A DNA stretch of 64,000 nucleotides from Salisediminibacterium beveridgei (GTDB taxonomy: Bacteria; Bacillota; Bacilli; Bacillales; Salisediminibacteriaceae): NCBI RefSeq assembly GCF_001721685.1, contig NZ_CP012502.1, forward strand, positions 1,364,001 to 1,428,000, written 5' to 3'. Shown in pieces: positions 8,067 to 16,422 of the stretch (positions are counted from its first letter, which is position 1; each line of letters starts with the position of its first letter). Under the pieces are notes generated by a model. It was given only the letters and a program-made list of their open reading frames with translations. It was not told the origin of the DNA and ran no database searches. Made by a program: the position numbers and the translations under genes.

Positions 8067-8109
8067 ACAAGAGAACTTTTCCAATGTGAAAAAGTTAAAA
8101 AGTTCTTGT
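8067..8109 (+). terminator. Hairpin between the HesB-like gene and sodA
   Basis: ACAAGAGAACTTTT pairs with AAAAAGTTCTTGT leaving a 2-base bulge. No long T-run follows, so it could be a weak terminator or an operator-like inverted repeat upstream of sodA. Confidence 0.4.
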
Positions 8110-8151
8110 GAAGACATTTTGGATTTAAAAATTTAAGGAGGAGATTTTAAA

Positions 8152-8760
8152 ATGGCATTTACACTACCTGAACTGCCTTACGCACACGACGCACTGGAGC
8201 CTCATATTGATGAGGAGACAATGAAGATTCACCATGGTAAGCACCACAACACGTATGTCACGAAGCTCAACGATGCAATCGCGGGTCATTCAGACCTCGA
8301 GGCAAAAAGTATCGAAGACCTTGTGAAAAATTTAAATTCCCTCCCGGATGCCGTTAAGGGGCCGGTTCGTAATAACGGAGGCGGTCACTTAAATCATACA
8401 ATGTTTTGGACATTGATGTCACCAAACGGTGGAGGAGCACCAACAGGTGATGTTGCTTCTGACATCGAAGAAACTTTCGGAAGCTTTGATAAATTTAAAG
8501 AAGAATTCAAAAATGCTGCATTGACCCGGTTTGGTTCAGGCTGGGCATGGCTGGTTGTTAATAACGGCAAGCTTGAAGTAACCAGCACACCAAATCAGGA
8601 TAATCCAATCACCGACGGTAAAACCCCAATTCTTGGCGTAGACGTTTGGGAGCATGCGTATTATCTCAAGTATCAAAACAAACGCCCTGACTATGTGGAT
8701 GCATTCTTTAATGTGATTGATTGGGATCGTGTTAACGAACTTTATAAAGCAGCAAAATAA
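8152..8760 (+). CDS. sodA: Superoxide dismutase (Mn type)
   Basis: 202 residues, the usual SodA length. It converts superoxide to oxygen and hydrogen peroxide in the cytoplasm. Metal ligands are visible: H27 (KIHHGKHH), H82 (HLNHTMFW), and D164 and H168 (DVWEHAYY). The [23 protein letters not shown]-terminal signature is complete. The start has a strong AAGGAGGAG 9 bases upstream. It sits where B. subtilis has sodA, with yqgB upstream and pbpA downstream; the yqgE gene between sodA and pbpA in B. subtilis is absent and a probable 6S RNA is there instead. Metal choice (Mn versus Fe) is inferred from the family. Confidence 0.97.
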   Translation: MAFTLPELPYAHDALEPHIDEETMKIHHGKHHNTYVTKLNDAIAGHSDLEAKSIEDLVKNLNSLPDAVKGPVRNNGGGHLNHTMFWTLMSPNGGGAPTGDVASDIEETFGSFDKFKEEFKNAALTRFGSGWAWLVVNNGKLEVTSTPNQDNPITDGKTPILGVDVWEHAYYLKYQNKRPDYVDAFFNVIDWDRVNELYKAAK

Positions 8761-8770
8761 TCATCACTAT

Positions 8771-8808
8771 TCAGCCACCCTCTTCTGATTCAGGAGAGGG
8801 TGGCTTTA
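8771..8808 (+). terminator. Rho-independent terminator of sodA
   Basis: AGCCACCCTCTT / AGGAGAGGGTGGCT stem-loop followed by TTAAT. Confidence 0.85.
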
Positions 8809-8864
8809 ATACTGGATTTAGCGGTCAATCTTGTATATTTTTGTTTTTCGTAAAGGTGAGGTTA

Positions 8865-8873
8865 TGATATAAT
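8865..8873 (+). promoter_or_regulatory. Extended -10 promoter of the 6S-like RNA
   Basis: TG-A-TATAAT: a perfect -10 hexamer with the extended TGn element. The -35 region (TTTTCG) is weak. The predicted start is near 8880. Confidence 0.55.
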
Positions 8874-8879
8874 ACAAAT

Positions 8880-9078
8880 AAATCAACGGTGCCTGCGATG
8901 CTGGTGTACTTCGATTGTAATTCGAACCGAACATTCAATCACATAGGGAGCCTTACCATTGAAGAAATGACAACAGGCCTGGTAACGTGCCGGGAAGTTG
9001 AAAATTCTTCTGCGGGCACCCACCTGCTTTAGGCGGGTTCGTGATCAAGAGAAGCTAACCGCATCGCGGGCATAAATT
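8880..9078 (+). ncRNA. ssrS: Probable 6S RNA (RNA polymerase-binding regulatory RNA)
   Basis: No ORF fits this conserved-looking, G+C-richer stretch of about 190 bases. Its ends pair: UGCCUGCGAUGC (8890-8901) with GCAUCGCGGGCA (9061-9072). This makes a closing stem around a long, rod-like interior, the architecture of 6S RNA. Inside, AGGGAGCCUUACCAUU resembles the 5' side of the 6S central bubble (CCCUGAGCCGAU in E. coli), and GGGUUCGUG precedes the closing stem as in other 6S RNAs. The length is right, it has its own promoter, and a hairpin follows. 6S RNA mimics an open promoter and binds sigma-A holoenzyme. Identification is from memory of the family, not a covariance search. Confidence 0.65.
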
Positions 9079-9082
9079 TGCA

Positions 9083-9107
9083 GACACTCCGGCATAACCG
9101 GAGTGTC
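9083..9107 (+). terminator. Terminator hairpin after the 6S-like RNA
   Basis: Perfect 10-bp stem GACACTCCGG / CCGGAGTGTC with loop CATAA. The T-run is poor (TCAAATT). Confidence 0.65.
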
Positions 9108-9144
9108 TCAAATTATGTCATGATACGTTAAAGGAGACAGAATT

Positions 9145-11175
9145 ATGCCGAAACAAAAACGAACGAAACCGCATATTCCCCTTCGGCTAAATATATTATT
9201 TTTCATGGTTTTTATTCTTTTTTCATCTTTGATTCTTCGTCTGGGCGTCGTTCAAATTGTTCAAGGTGAAGAATTTCAGGAAGTAGTGGAGCGTACGTCG
9301 AGTGATGTCACTCCTGTAGAGGCGCCGAGAGGTCTGATTTACGACCGGTATGGAAATCTGCTCGTAGGTAACGAACATGTTCATACTGTAACGTTTACAA
9401 ATCGACACACATCTGCTGCCGAAATGCTCGAGATCTCTCAGCGCTTAAGCGAGCTGATTGATGTGGATGCGGATGACATTTTCGAGAGCCGTTATGAACA
9501 GGAAAGAAAGGATTTCTGGTCCGTGCTCTATGATGAGAAATTTGAAGAACTGCTGCCTCTCAGTGAAGCACAGGAGAGAGATTTGACAGATGGTGAAGTT
9601 TACCACGAACGGATCGATGCTGTTTCTGAAGAGCATCTTGAGATGATCTCAGATGAAGAATGGGAGTCCTTCGCGATTTGGCGTGATTTAAGGCGGGGTA
9701 TGAATAATGTACCTCACAAATTGACATCTGTTTCTCATGAAGAAGCTGCAAGAATTATGGAGCATATGGAGAACTTAACAGGCATTGATGTCATTCGGGA
9801 TTCAAAGAGGATTTACACATACGGCAGTCACTTAAGAAGCATAATGGGCAATGTTGGCAGTATTCGTTCAGAGAATCTTGAGAGGATGCTGAGTCAAGGG
9901 TACGAGCGAACAGATCAGGTAGGGAACACGTTTTTGGAAGCGCACTATGAAGCCGTTCTACGTGGGAGGCCCGGAACAATTGAAACCTTTACAAATCGTG
10001 ATGGCGAACAGGTTCAACCTCCGGAAGTTACGGAAGGAAGCCGGGGCAATGATCTGATTCTCTCATTTGACCTTGAACTGCAACAACAAATTGAAGACAT
10101 TATTGATGACATTACCAGCGAAAGATCAGGGAGTTACGTTGGAGAACCGGACGCGCACATCGTTATGATGGAGCCGGAAACCGGTGATGTCCTCGCCATG
10201 TATGGTAGCGGGAATACAGCTTCACCAATGCAATCTTCCTACGAAATGGGGTCTTCTGTAAAAGGTGCAACACTGATTACTGGTTTCAGCAATGGACTTA
10301 TCAGACCCGGCGAAGTGATCATTGACCGTCCGACAAACCTCGGTGCTGATGGCGGTGGGAGTATCAGTTCCGTGGTTAACATGGGACCGATAAATGACTT
10401 AGAAGCTTTGGAACGTTCCTCCAATGTATATATGTCGACTGTCGCAATGAGATTGGCAGGATTCACACCTGGTGTTTCTACAAGCTGGGAGAACTGGCAG
10501 TTTGGTTTTAGCTGGCTCAGAGATCATTTTGGTGAATTCGGTTTGGGGACATCTACGGGGATTGATTTACCAGGTGAGAGTACAGGGATTACAGGGCCGA
10601 TTACTCCGGAGCCAGGTAACATGGTATTCCTGACGTACGGTCAATATGATACCTATACACCACTGCAACTCGCTCAGTATACGGGTACGATTGTAAATGA
10701 TGGAGTCAGAGTGGCTCCGAGAGTTGTGACAGAAATCCGTGAAGCAAGTAATCAAACGGGGGATATTGGTGCAATTTCCCAAATAAGAGAGCCGAAAGTG
10801 ATGAATATTATCGATACTGATCCATCTTACTTTAATCGTGTCAAAGAAGGATTTAATCGAGTTGTTACCGGTGAGCGTGGGACAGCAAGAGCATATTTCC
10901 AAAATCGTGATTATACCCTCGGTGCCAAGACAGGAACAGCTCAGAGTTTCTTTGAAGGGCAGAACGTCAACAATCAGACGTTTGTGGCATTTGCTCCATA
11001 TGATGATCCGGAAGTGGTGGTCTCCGTCGTAGTGCCTTTTGTCTCAACTGAAGATGGAAATGCAGGTATCGCCAATACCCTTGCAGAAGCCGCGCTGGAT
11101 GCCTACTTCGATTTGAAAGAAAACAGAAAAGGTCCTGAAGTACCGGATAACGGTTCAGCAGATGCAGAGGAGTAG
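9145..11175 (+). CDS. pbpA: Class B penicillin-binding protein 2 (PbpA)
   Basis: 676 residues: a cytoplasmic basic tail, one membrane helix (residues about 13-34), an N-terminal dimerisation domain with RGLIYDRYG, and a C-terminal transpeptidase domain. The three active-site motifs are present: SSVK (S370-K373 as SxxK), SSN (SxN, about 427) and KTG (about 594). Class B PBPs cross-link peptidoglycan outside the membrane; PbpA serves lateral wall growth of the rod with an SEDS glycosyltransferase. It is located as in B. subtilis, after sodA. Start ATG 9145 follows AAAGGAGA. The C-terminus is short and acidic. The hairpin after the stop suggests a single-gene transcript. Confidence 0.92.
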   Translation: MPKQKRTKPHIPLRLNILFFMVFILFSSLILRLGVVQIVQGEEFQEVVERTSSDVTPVEAPRGLIYDRYGNLLVGNEHVHTVTFTNRHTSAAEMLEISQRLSELIDVDADDIFESRYEQERKDFWSVLYDEKFEELLPLSEAQERDLTDGEVYHERIDAVSEEHLEMISDEEWESFAIWRDLRRGMNNVPHKLTSVSHEEAARIMEHMENLTGIDVIRDSKRIYTYGSHLRSIMGNVGSIRSENLERMLSQGYERTDQVGNTFLEAHYEAVLRGRPGTIETFTNRDGEQVQPPEVTEGSRGNDLILSFDLELQQQIEDIIDDITSERSGSYVGEPDAHIVMMEPETGDVLAMYGSGNTASPMQSSYEMGSSVKGATLITGFSNGLIRPGEVIIDRPTNLGADGGGSISSVVNMGPINDLEALERSSNVYMSTVAMRLAGFTPGVSTSWENWQFGFSWLRDHFGEFGLGTSTGIDLPGESTGITGPITPEPGNMVFLTYGQYDTYTPLQLAQYTGTIVNDGVRVAPRVVTEIREASNQTGDIGAISQIREPKVMNIIDTDPSYFNRVKEGFNRVVTGERGTARAYFQNRDYTLGAKTGTAQSFFEGQNVNNQTFVAFAPYDDPEVVVSVVVPFVSTEDGNAGIANTLAEAALDAYFDLKENRKGPEVPDNGSADAEE

Positions 11176-11188
11176 AGAGTATAGTAAC

Positions 11189-11232
11189 GAAGAAAGAAGA
11201 TGTCCCGGAGATGGGATCATCTTCTTTCTTCG
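11189..11232 (+). terminator. Rho-independent terminator of pbpA
   Basis: Long stem CGAAGAAAGAAGATG / CATCTTCTTTCTTCG; the pyrimidine-rich 3' arm can act as the U-tract. Confidence 0.75.
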
Positions 11233-11312
11233 TCAAGTGAAGTTAAACTTCGTTTAAGGATGAATTGATGATAACTATCACCATAAGAGACTTGGCAATA
11301 AACCTGAATAAC

Positions 11313-11810
11313 CTATGGGGTAGTAATGGTTTCGATAATGTCAGTACTGTCCATTTCACTTGTCAAAAAATAAGAGCCTGTCTGAATTTGTTGAGAAAGT
11401 CCGGAGTCTGATATAGTTGCTTCAAACTGATTTCGGCTGTCGATCAACCTGAGATCGAACAATCGCTCGGAGATGTCTGAAGATGTTTCACCTGCACTGA
11501 TTTCAAGCATAGCATGAATCGCTGGTGCATCTTCGGGGCTGCCTGAATCAGCAGATCGGTCCTCATCTTCAAGTGCTGTGATTTCTTCTGTCAGCTCCTG
11601 CAGTTGCATCGTAAGGGCCTCATTCGTATCCTCAAGCGTTCTGATCGTTTCTTCGAGTTCTGATACCTCGGATTCTTCTGATGCTCCTCTGGAGCCTGTC
11701 ACAGACTCTTCACTCATCCCAATCAGTTCCGGATGAAAAAAGTAGGCATAGGCCAGCATACTTCCGGCAAAAAACAGTGCGGTTGCTGCACCTCGGAATT
11801 GTTCTTTCAT
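11313..11810 (-). CDS. Membrane-anchored coiled-coil protein with an MltG/YceG-like N-terminal module, no catalytic domain
   Basis: 165 residues. One membrane helix (residues about 9-27) leads to an acidic coiled coil (about 45-85) and an outside C-terminal module with the pattern ISAGETSSDISERLFDLRLI...F.......QTGSYFLTSEMDSTDIIETI. This resembles the LysM-like substrate-recognition module that precedes the lytic domain in MltG/YceG proteins; the catalytic YceG domain is missing. It may bind cell-wall glycans. Its stop lies about 140 bases from the pbpA stop (convergent). The next gene on the same strand starts 16 bases upstream of it, so the two probably form a small operon. The family match is by eye. 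Confidence 0.55.
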   Translation of the reverse strand: MKEQFRGAATALFFAGSMLAYAYFFHPELIGMSEESVTGSRGASEESEVSELEETIRTLEDTNEALTMQLQELTEEITALEDEDRSADSGSPEDAPAIHAMLEISAGETSSDISERLFDLRLIDSRNQFEATISDSGLSQQIQTGSYFLTSEMDSTDIIETITTP

Positions 11811-11825
11811 ATCATTATCCTCCAG

Positions 11826-12152
11826 TTAATTGGACAGAATTTCTTCGATGTCATCCGGGTCACGACTTGTCATATCAGCGATGTCTTCGACAGAATGACC
11901 TTCTTCATACATGGACAATACATCATCCCGATCAAGTCTCACGGGTTGTTTCTCATCAAGAGGAATAATATATTCTTCTTCTAGAGCCTTGATCTTTTTC
12001 TTTAATTGATAGATTTCCTGCATCATTTGAATTGAATGGGTTTCAAATTGTTTCTCAACAATTGCAATTGAACTCTTCTGAAACAAGGAAATGATGTATA
12101 ATAGCAGGGCTGCAAATAGCAGTCCAATGATGGCGATTTCCATGGCAGACAC
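11826..12152 (-). CDS. Small membrane-anchored coiled-coil protein with C-terminal helix-turn-helix-like motif
   Basis: 108 residues: an N-terminal membrane helix (IAIIGLLFAALLLYIISLF), a coiled coil (residues about 33-60, MMQEIYQLKKKIKALEEE), and a C-terminal segment VLSMYEEGHSVEDIADMT...DDIEEILS. The last resembles the helical tail of SwrB-type Bacillus proteins, which often end in an IA-x-x-x-G/D-x-EI-x-x-I-L pattern. Function is unknown. It is first in a two-gene minus-strand unit with the MltG-module protein, separated by 15 bases, upstream of and divergent from rpmG. Start ATG 12152 has AAGGAGGTG on the minus strand. Confidence 0.6.
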   Translation of the reverse strand: MSAMEIAIIGLLFAALLLYIISLFQKSSIAIVEKQFETHSIQMMQEIYQLKKKIKALEEEYIIPLDEKQPVRLDRDDVLSMYEEGHSVEDIADMTSRDPDDIEEILSN

Positions 12153-12325
12153 CTCCTTGAATGATCAATTCCAAAGTATATCGTATCAGAATAACGGGAG
12201 CAATACATCATCAAATTTTCAAATTGTACCAGATGAATTTATTTCCTCGAAATCTCTTGATTGTATGCCGGATATTTGCTATCATTCTAAGGTATGAATA
12301 AGAAGTATGTTTGGAGGGAAAGCTC

Positions 12326-12475
12326 ATGCGTGTACAAGTAACTCTAGCCTGCACGGAAACTGGCGACCGTAATTACATTACAACAAAGAATAAAAGAAAT
12401 AACCCGGACCGTATTGAATTCAAAAAATACAGCCCGCGTTTAGGTCGTCACACACTTCACCGTGAAACGAAGTAA
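12326..12475 (+). CDS. rpmG: 50S ribosomal protein L33, zinc-free (C-) form
   Basis: 49 residues ([21 protein letters not shown]... ending RHTLHRETK), the standard L33 length. Only one Cys remains, so the two CxxC zinc pairs of the C+ form are absent; C- paralogues are typically used when zinc is short in Bacillus, often under Zur control. No Zur box was recognised upstream. Start ATG 12326 follows TTGGAGGG. It matches the rpmG position between pbpA and yqgN in B. subtilis. A terminator follows directly. Confidence 0.96.
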   Translation: MRVQVTLACTETGDRNYITTKNKRNNPDRIEFKKYSPRLGRHTLHRETK

Positions 12476-12485
12476 GTGAAGTGAA

Positions 12486-12530
12486 AGAGCCTGGAAACCT
12501 TGTCGTAAAGGATTTCCGGGCTCTTTTTAT
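12486..12530 (+). terminator. Rho-independent terminator of rpmG
   Basis: AGAGCCTGGAAACC / GGATTTCCGGGCTCT stem-loop (imperfect) followed by TTTTT. It overlaps the last codon of the convergent exonuclease gene. Confidence 0.85.
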
Positions 12531-13501
12531 GTCGATCTTGGTTTGAATATTTTCCCGAGTGGAAAAACTTTGGTGAATTCTCCTTCCGGTGCCTGATCGA
12601 GACCGCGGTCGATCATATTGACCCTGGAATCAATCATATCAATCAAATGAATAATATGTGCTTCCAGGGTTTTCGGTTCTACCGGAGAGCCCCACTCCTG
12701 TCTGCCGTGGTGGCTTAAAATGCAGTGCTGTAACTGATATACTGCTTCGTTTTCGAGGGGGCTTAATTTATCATCCCGTTCTGTGATGATGATTTGAACT
12801 TCACGGTCGACGAGCATGGAGGCCATGGAAATATGACCGATAAATTCCCCTGGTATGCTGTATTTCGGAGCAGAAAAGCTGGTGTACTCCATCACTTTTG
12901 CTACGTCATGGAGAGCCATCCCAGCCAGAATGAAATCCTTATTCACAGACGTATACCGATTACAGATATCAAGACCGATACGCATCATACAAACTGTATG
13001 GTAGAGGAGCCCACCTGTAAATGTGTGATGGTTATTTGTGGCTGCCGGAAACTTCACAAATCGGGATTCGTATTTTTTGTAAATGGATTGGGTGATTTTC
13101 CGGATCAAAGGATCCAGGATATCACCAAGCATGGCTTCAAATTCTTGAATCAGGTCAGAAACAGGTTCTGGTGGGGTTTCCAGAAAATCCTCGAGATTAA
13201 CTTCGTCCTCTTTGGCCTGACGAAAATAACGAACGGTCATTTGCAACGCGTCATTATAGGTGGAAGTATCCCCTTCAATATAGAGGATCTGGCCTTCTTT
13301 TAACATGACCGCAGCTTCATCTTCTCTGCCTGCAAATTGGTCATGCCAAACCTTGGCAGGCAGGGCTGTGCTTTTTTTAGAGAGCATCAGGCTGTAAAAA
13401 GGATCGCCTTTTTTTGTCTGGCCAGGCGTTGATTGTCTGACAAATGCAAATCCTTGAAAGGAAAGTTGCGGTTGTGTCAATTCTTCAAAATGTTGAATCA
13501 T
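12527..13501 (-). CDS. yhaM: 3'-5' exoribonuclease, YhaM-like (OB fold + HD domain)
   Basis: 324 residues. The first 100 or so form an OB-type nucleic-acid-binding fold (GFAFVRQSTPGQTKKGDPFYSLML). Residues about 150-300 are an HD phosphohydrolase domain with HHTFTGGLLYHT, LHDVAKV and ILSHHG, the metal-binding His/Asp motifs. This is the YhaM/CBF1 family: 3'-to-5' exonucleases acting in RNA turnover and DNA replication. In B. subtilis yhaM lies elsewhere, so the gene is an insertion into this synteny block. It is convergent with rpmG and divergent from yqgN. Confidence 0.88.
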   Translation of the reverse strand: MIQHFEELTQPQLSFQGFAFVRQSTPGQTKKGDPFYSLMLSKKSTALPAKVWHDQFAGREDEAAVMLKEGQILYIEGDTSTYNDALQMTVRYFRQAKEDEVNLEDFLETPPEPVSDLIQEFEAMLGDILDPLIRKITQSIYKKYESRFVKFPAATNNHHTFTGGLLYHTVCMMRIGLDICNRYTSVNKDFILAGMALHDVAKVMEYTSFSAPKYSIPGEFIGHISMASMLVDREVQIIITERDDKLSPLENEAVYQLQHCILSHHGRQEWGSPVEPKTLEAHIIHLIDMIDSRVNMIDRGLDQAPEGEFTKVFPLGKIFKPRST

Positions 13502-13652
13502 ATTGGTGGGCCTCCTGACTGAGTCGGTTTATAATACCAGTTTACCAAAAAAACATCCTTTGGTGAGATATTCCCCGAGTCAAATTCGCGGGATGCATGA
13601 TAAAATGGATAAAGGATTCTTTTATTCTATTTTCGGGGGAGTTTTCATCAGC

Positions 13653-14213
13653 ATGAAAAAAGAGATTCGTAATCGGGTGCTTCAAAAACTGAAACAAATA
13701 CCGGCTGAAGAAAAGACGTTTCAGGAGAGCGAGCTCTCTCAAAAGCTCTTTCACTCTGCTGTGTGGAAAAGAGCTGAGACTGTCAGCTTAACGCTCAGTT
13801 TATCTCATGAACTGAATACCGCAGAGATCATCAATCAAGGGTTGGTTGAGGGTAAAAAACTGGTAATCCCTCGTTGTCAGCCTGCAAACCGGACAATGAC
13901 ATTTTATCCATTCACAGATCGCTCGTCACTGATTCGATCTTCCTTCGGGGTGCTCGAGCCTGATCCTGATGTTTTGACCCCGGTAGATCCAGAAGAGATC
14001 GATCTCATCATTGTACCTGGAATTGCATTTACATCTTCTGGGCAAAGAATCGGTCATGGAGGAGGCTACTATGACCGTTTTCTCGCGAAGCATCCGGACA
14101 TTGAAACAGTCAGCCTCGTTTTACAGGAGCAACTTGTAAAAGAGATCCCCACTGAAGTTCATGATATAAATATAAAACAGATCTATCAATTTAAAAAGGA
14201 GTCTTCATCATGA
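13653..14213 (+). CDS. yqgN: 5-formyltetrahydrofolate cyclo-ligase
   Basis: 186 residues. It converts 5-formyl-THF to 5,10-methenyl-THF using ATP and returns stored folate to the one-carbon pool. The family signature GHGGGYYDRFL near residue 134 binds ATP and folate, and LIIVPGIAFTSSGQRIG precedes it. ATG 13653 is chosen by family length (the frame extends to a GTG at 13503 without family-like sequence); a GGGGGA lies about 12 bases upstream. It overlaps the next gene by 4 bases (ATGA), so they are translationally coupled. Other folate enzymes in the window are FolD and GcvT. Confidence 0.92.
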   Translation: MKKEIRNRVLQKLKQIPAEEKTFQESELSQKLFHSAVWKRAETVSLTLSLSHELNTAEIINQGLVEGKKLVIPRCQPANRTMTFYPFTDRSSLIRSSFGVLEPDPDVLTPVDPEEIDLIIVPGIAFTSSGQRIGHGGGYYDRFLAKHPDIETVSLVLQEQLVKEIPTEVHDINIKQIYQFKKESSS

Positions 14214-15232
14214 CAAATGAATGGGAACGATATTCAAGACAGATGCTGTTTAATCCGATTGGTGCAGAAGGCCAGAAAATGCTCAGTGAATCAAAAGTAT
14301 TAATTGTCGGGATGGGAGCACTTGGTACAGTTGCTTCAAATCATCTTGCCCGCAGTGGCGTTGGTCATATTGTATTTTGTGATCGGGATTATGTAGAAGC
14401 CAGTAACCTGCAGCGGCAATCACTTTTTGATGAACAGGATGCTTTGGATATGTTACCCAAAGCGGTGGCAGCCGAAAAAAAACTGAAGTCGATCAATTCA
14501 TCCATTGTTGTCGAAGGAATTGTTACGGACGTCACTGCAGAGAATATACATGGCTTGATGCACGGCGTTGACATTGTGATGGATGGAACGGATAATTTTT
14601 CTACCAGGTACCTGCTTAATGATGTGGCTTTTCAATACGGTGTCCCATTTATTTATGGAGGTGCGGTCAGTTCCAGAGGAATGGGTGCGATGTTCATTCC
14701 GGGTGAGACCCCTTGCCTGCGCTGCCTGTTTCCGACTTATGATGCGAGCGGACAAACGTGTGATACGATCGGTGTTCTCTCCATGGTGGTCGATGCTGTT
14801 GCCAGTCAGGAGGCATTGATGGCTATAAAGTATCTGACAGGCAATAAAGACCAGATTGAAAGGTCATTATATACGATCGATATGTGGAGGAATGACCATT
14901 TTTCCATGGGATTTGGTAAAGCTGTTCCTGCTTGTCCGACGTGCGGGACGAAAGAATTTCCTTCCTTGAAAGCATCTGAAGGGGACCGTATCACGACCTT
15001 GTGCGGACGTGAAACGGTTCAGATACTGCACTCTGGACGACTGGACCTGAATCACTGGGCCTCTGTTTTGAAACCGGTGGTTCAAGAGGTAAAAGAGACG
15101 CCCTTTTTAGTGAAAGCGATATTAAAAGAAGGTGAAACCCTGGTACTGTTTCCAGACGGCAGAACACTGGTACAGGGAACGGAAGATGTGATGAGGGCGA
15201 AGTCGTTATTCACGAAATATGTTGGAAGTTAG
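14210..15232 (+). CDS. ThiF/MoeB-family sulfur-carrier adenylyltransferase
   Basis: 340 residues of the E1-like superfamily. The N-terminal ERYSRQMLF is followed by the nucleotide-binding GMGALGTVASNHLARSG, the NLQRQ Arg finger region, and DGTDNFSTRYLLND with the catalytic Asp. Two zinc-binding pairs are present (CLRC and CPTC), as is a Cys in SGQTCDTIGVL that may form the persulfide/thioester. It adenylates the C-terminal Gly of ThiS or MoaD for thiamine or molybdopterin synthesis. Which carrier it serves cannot be decided because neither carrier gene is adjacent. It is coupled to the folate gene by an ATGA overlap. Confidence 0.88.
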   Translation: MTNEWERYSRQMLFNPIGAEGQKMLSESKVLIVGMGALGTVASNHLARSGVGHIVFCDRDYVEASNLQRQSLFDEQDALDMLPKAVAAEKKLKSINSSIVVEGIVTDVTAENIHGLMHGVDIVMDGTDNFSTRYLLNDVAFQYGVPFIYGGAVSSRGMGAMFIPGETPCLRCLFPTYDASGQTCDTIGVLSMVVDAVASQEALMAIKYLTGNKDQIERSLYTIDMWRNDHFSMGFGKAVPACPTCGTKEFPSLKASEGDRITTLCGRETVQILHSGRLDLNHWASVLKPVVQEVKETPFLVKAILKEGETLVLFPDGRTLVQGTEDVMRAKSLFTKYVGS

Positions 15233-15251
15233 GACTATTAGTTCACTTAAA

Positions 15252-15269
15252 TTGTGAAGAAAAATACAA
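15252..15269 (+). promoter_or_regulatory. Possible Rex operator upstream of ldh
   Basis: TTGTGAA-GAAA-AATACAA at 18 bp resembles the Rex site TTGTGAA-N4-TTCACAA, perfect in the left half and partial (ACAA) in the right. Rex represses fermentation genes such as ldh when NADH is low in Gram-positives. The site lies 19 bases upstream of the likely -35. Confidence 0.35.
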
Positions 15270-15287
15270 AAAAATAATTGTAACAGG

Positions 15288-15316
15288 TTTGCTAATGTGC
15301 AGAAGAAGGGTATCAT
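15288..15316 (+). promoter_or_regulatory. Putative sigma-A promoter of ldh
   Basis: TTTGCT, 17-base spacer, TATCAT; the start would be about 35 bases before the ldh ATG. Confidence 0.4.
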
Positions 15317-15326
15317 TGTAGTGTGA

Positions 15327-16304
<978 letters not shown>

Positions 16305-16325
16305 ACAATCGATATGAATGAATTG

Positions 16326-16357
16326 AACTGCCGTAATGATTTGCGGCGGTTCTTTTC
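16326..16357 (+). terminator. Rho-independent terminator of ldh
   Basis: GAACTGCCG / CGGCGGTTC stem (imperfect) followed by TTTT. Confidence 0.8.
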
Positions 16358-16422
16358 TATGTTATTAGAGCATGCTTTGGTATACTGGAAACAAGATGCA
16401 GGAAATGACAGGGGTGACAGTG

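Noticed and set aside
12326..12475. Zur operator upstream of rpmG (C- form)
   Set aside because: Looked for an A/T-rich palindrome with the Zur pattern just upstream; nothing convincing.
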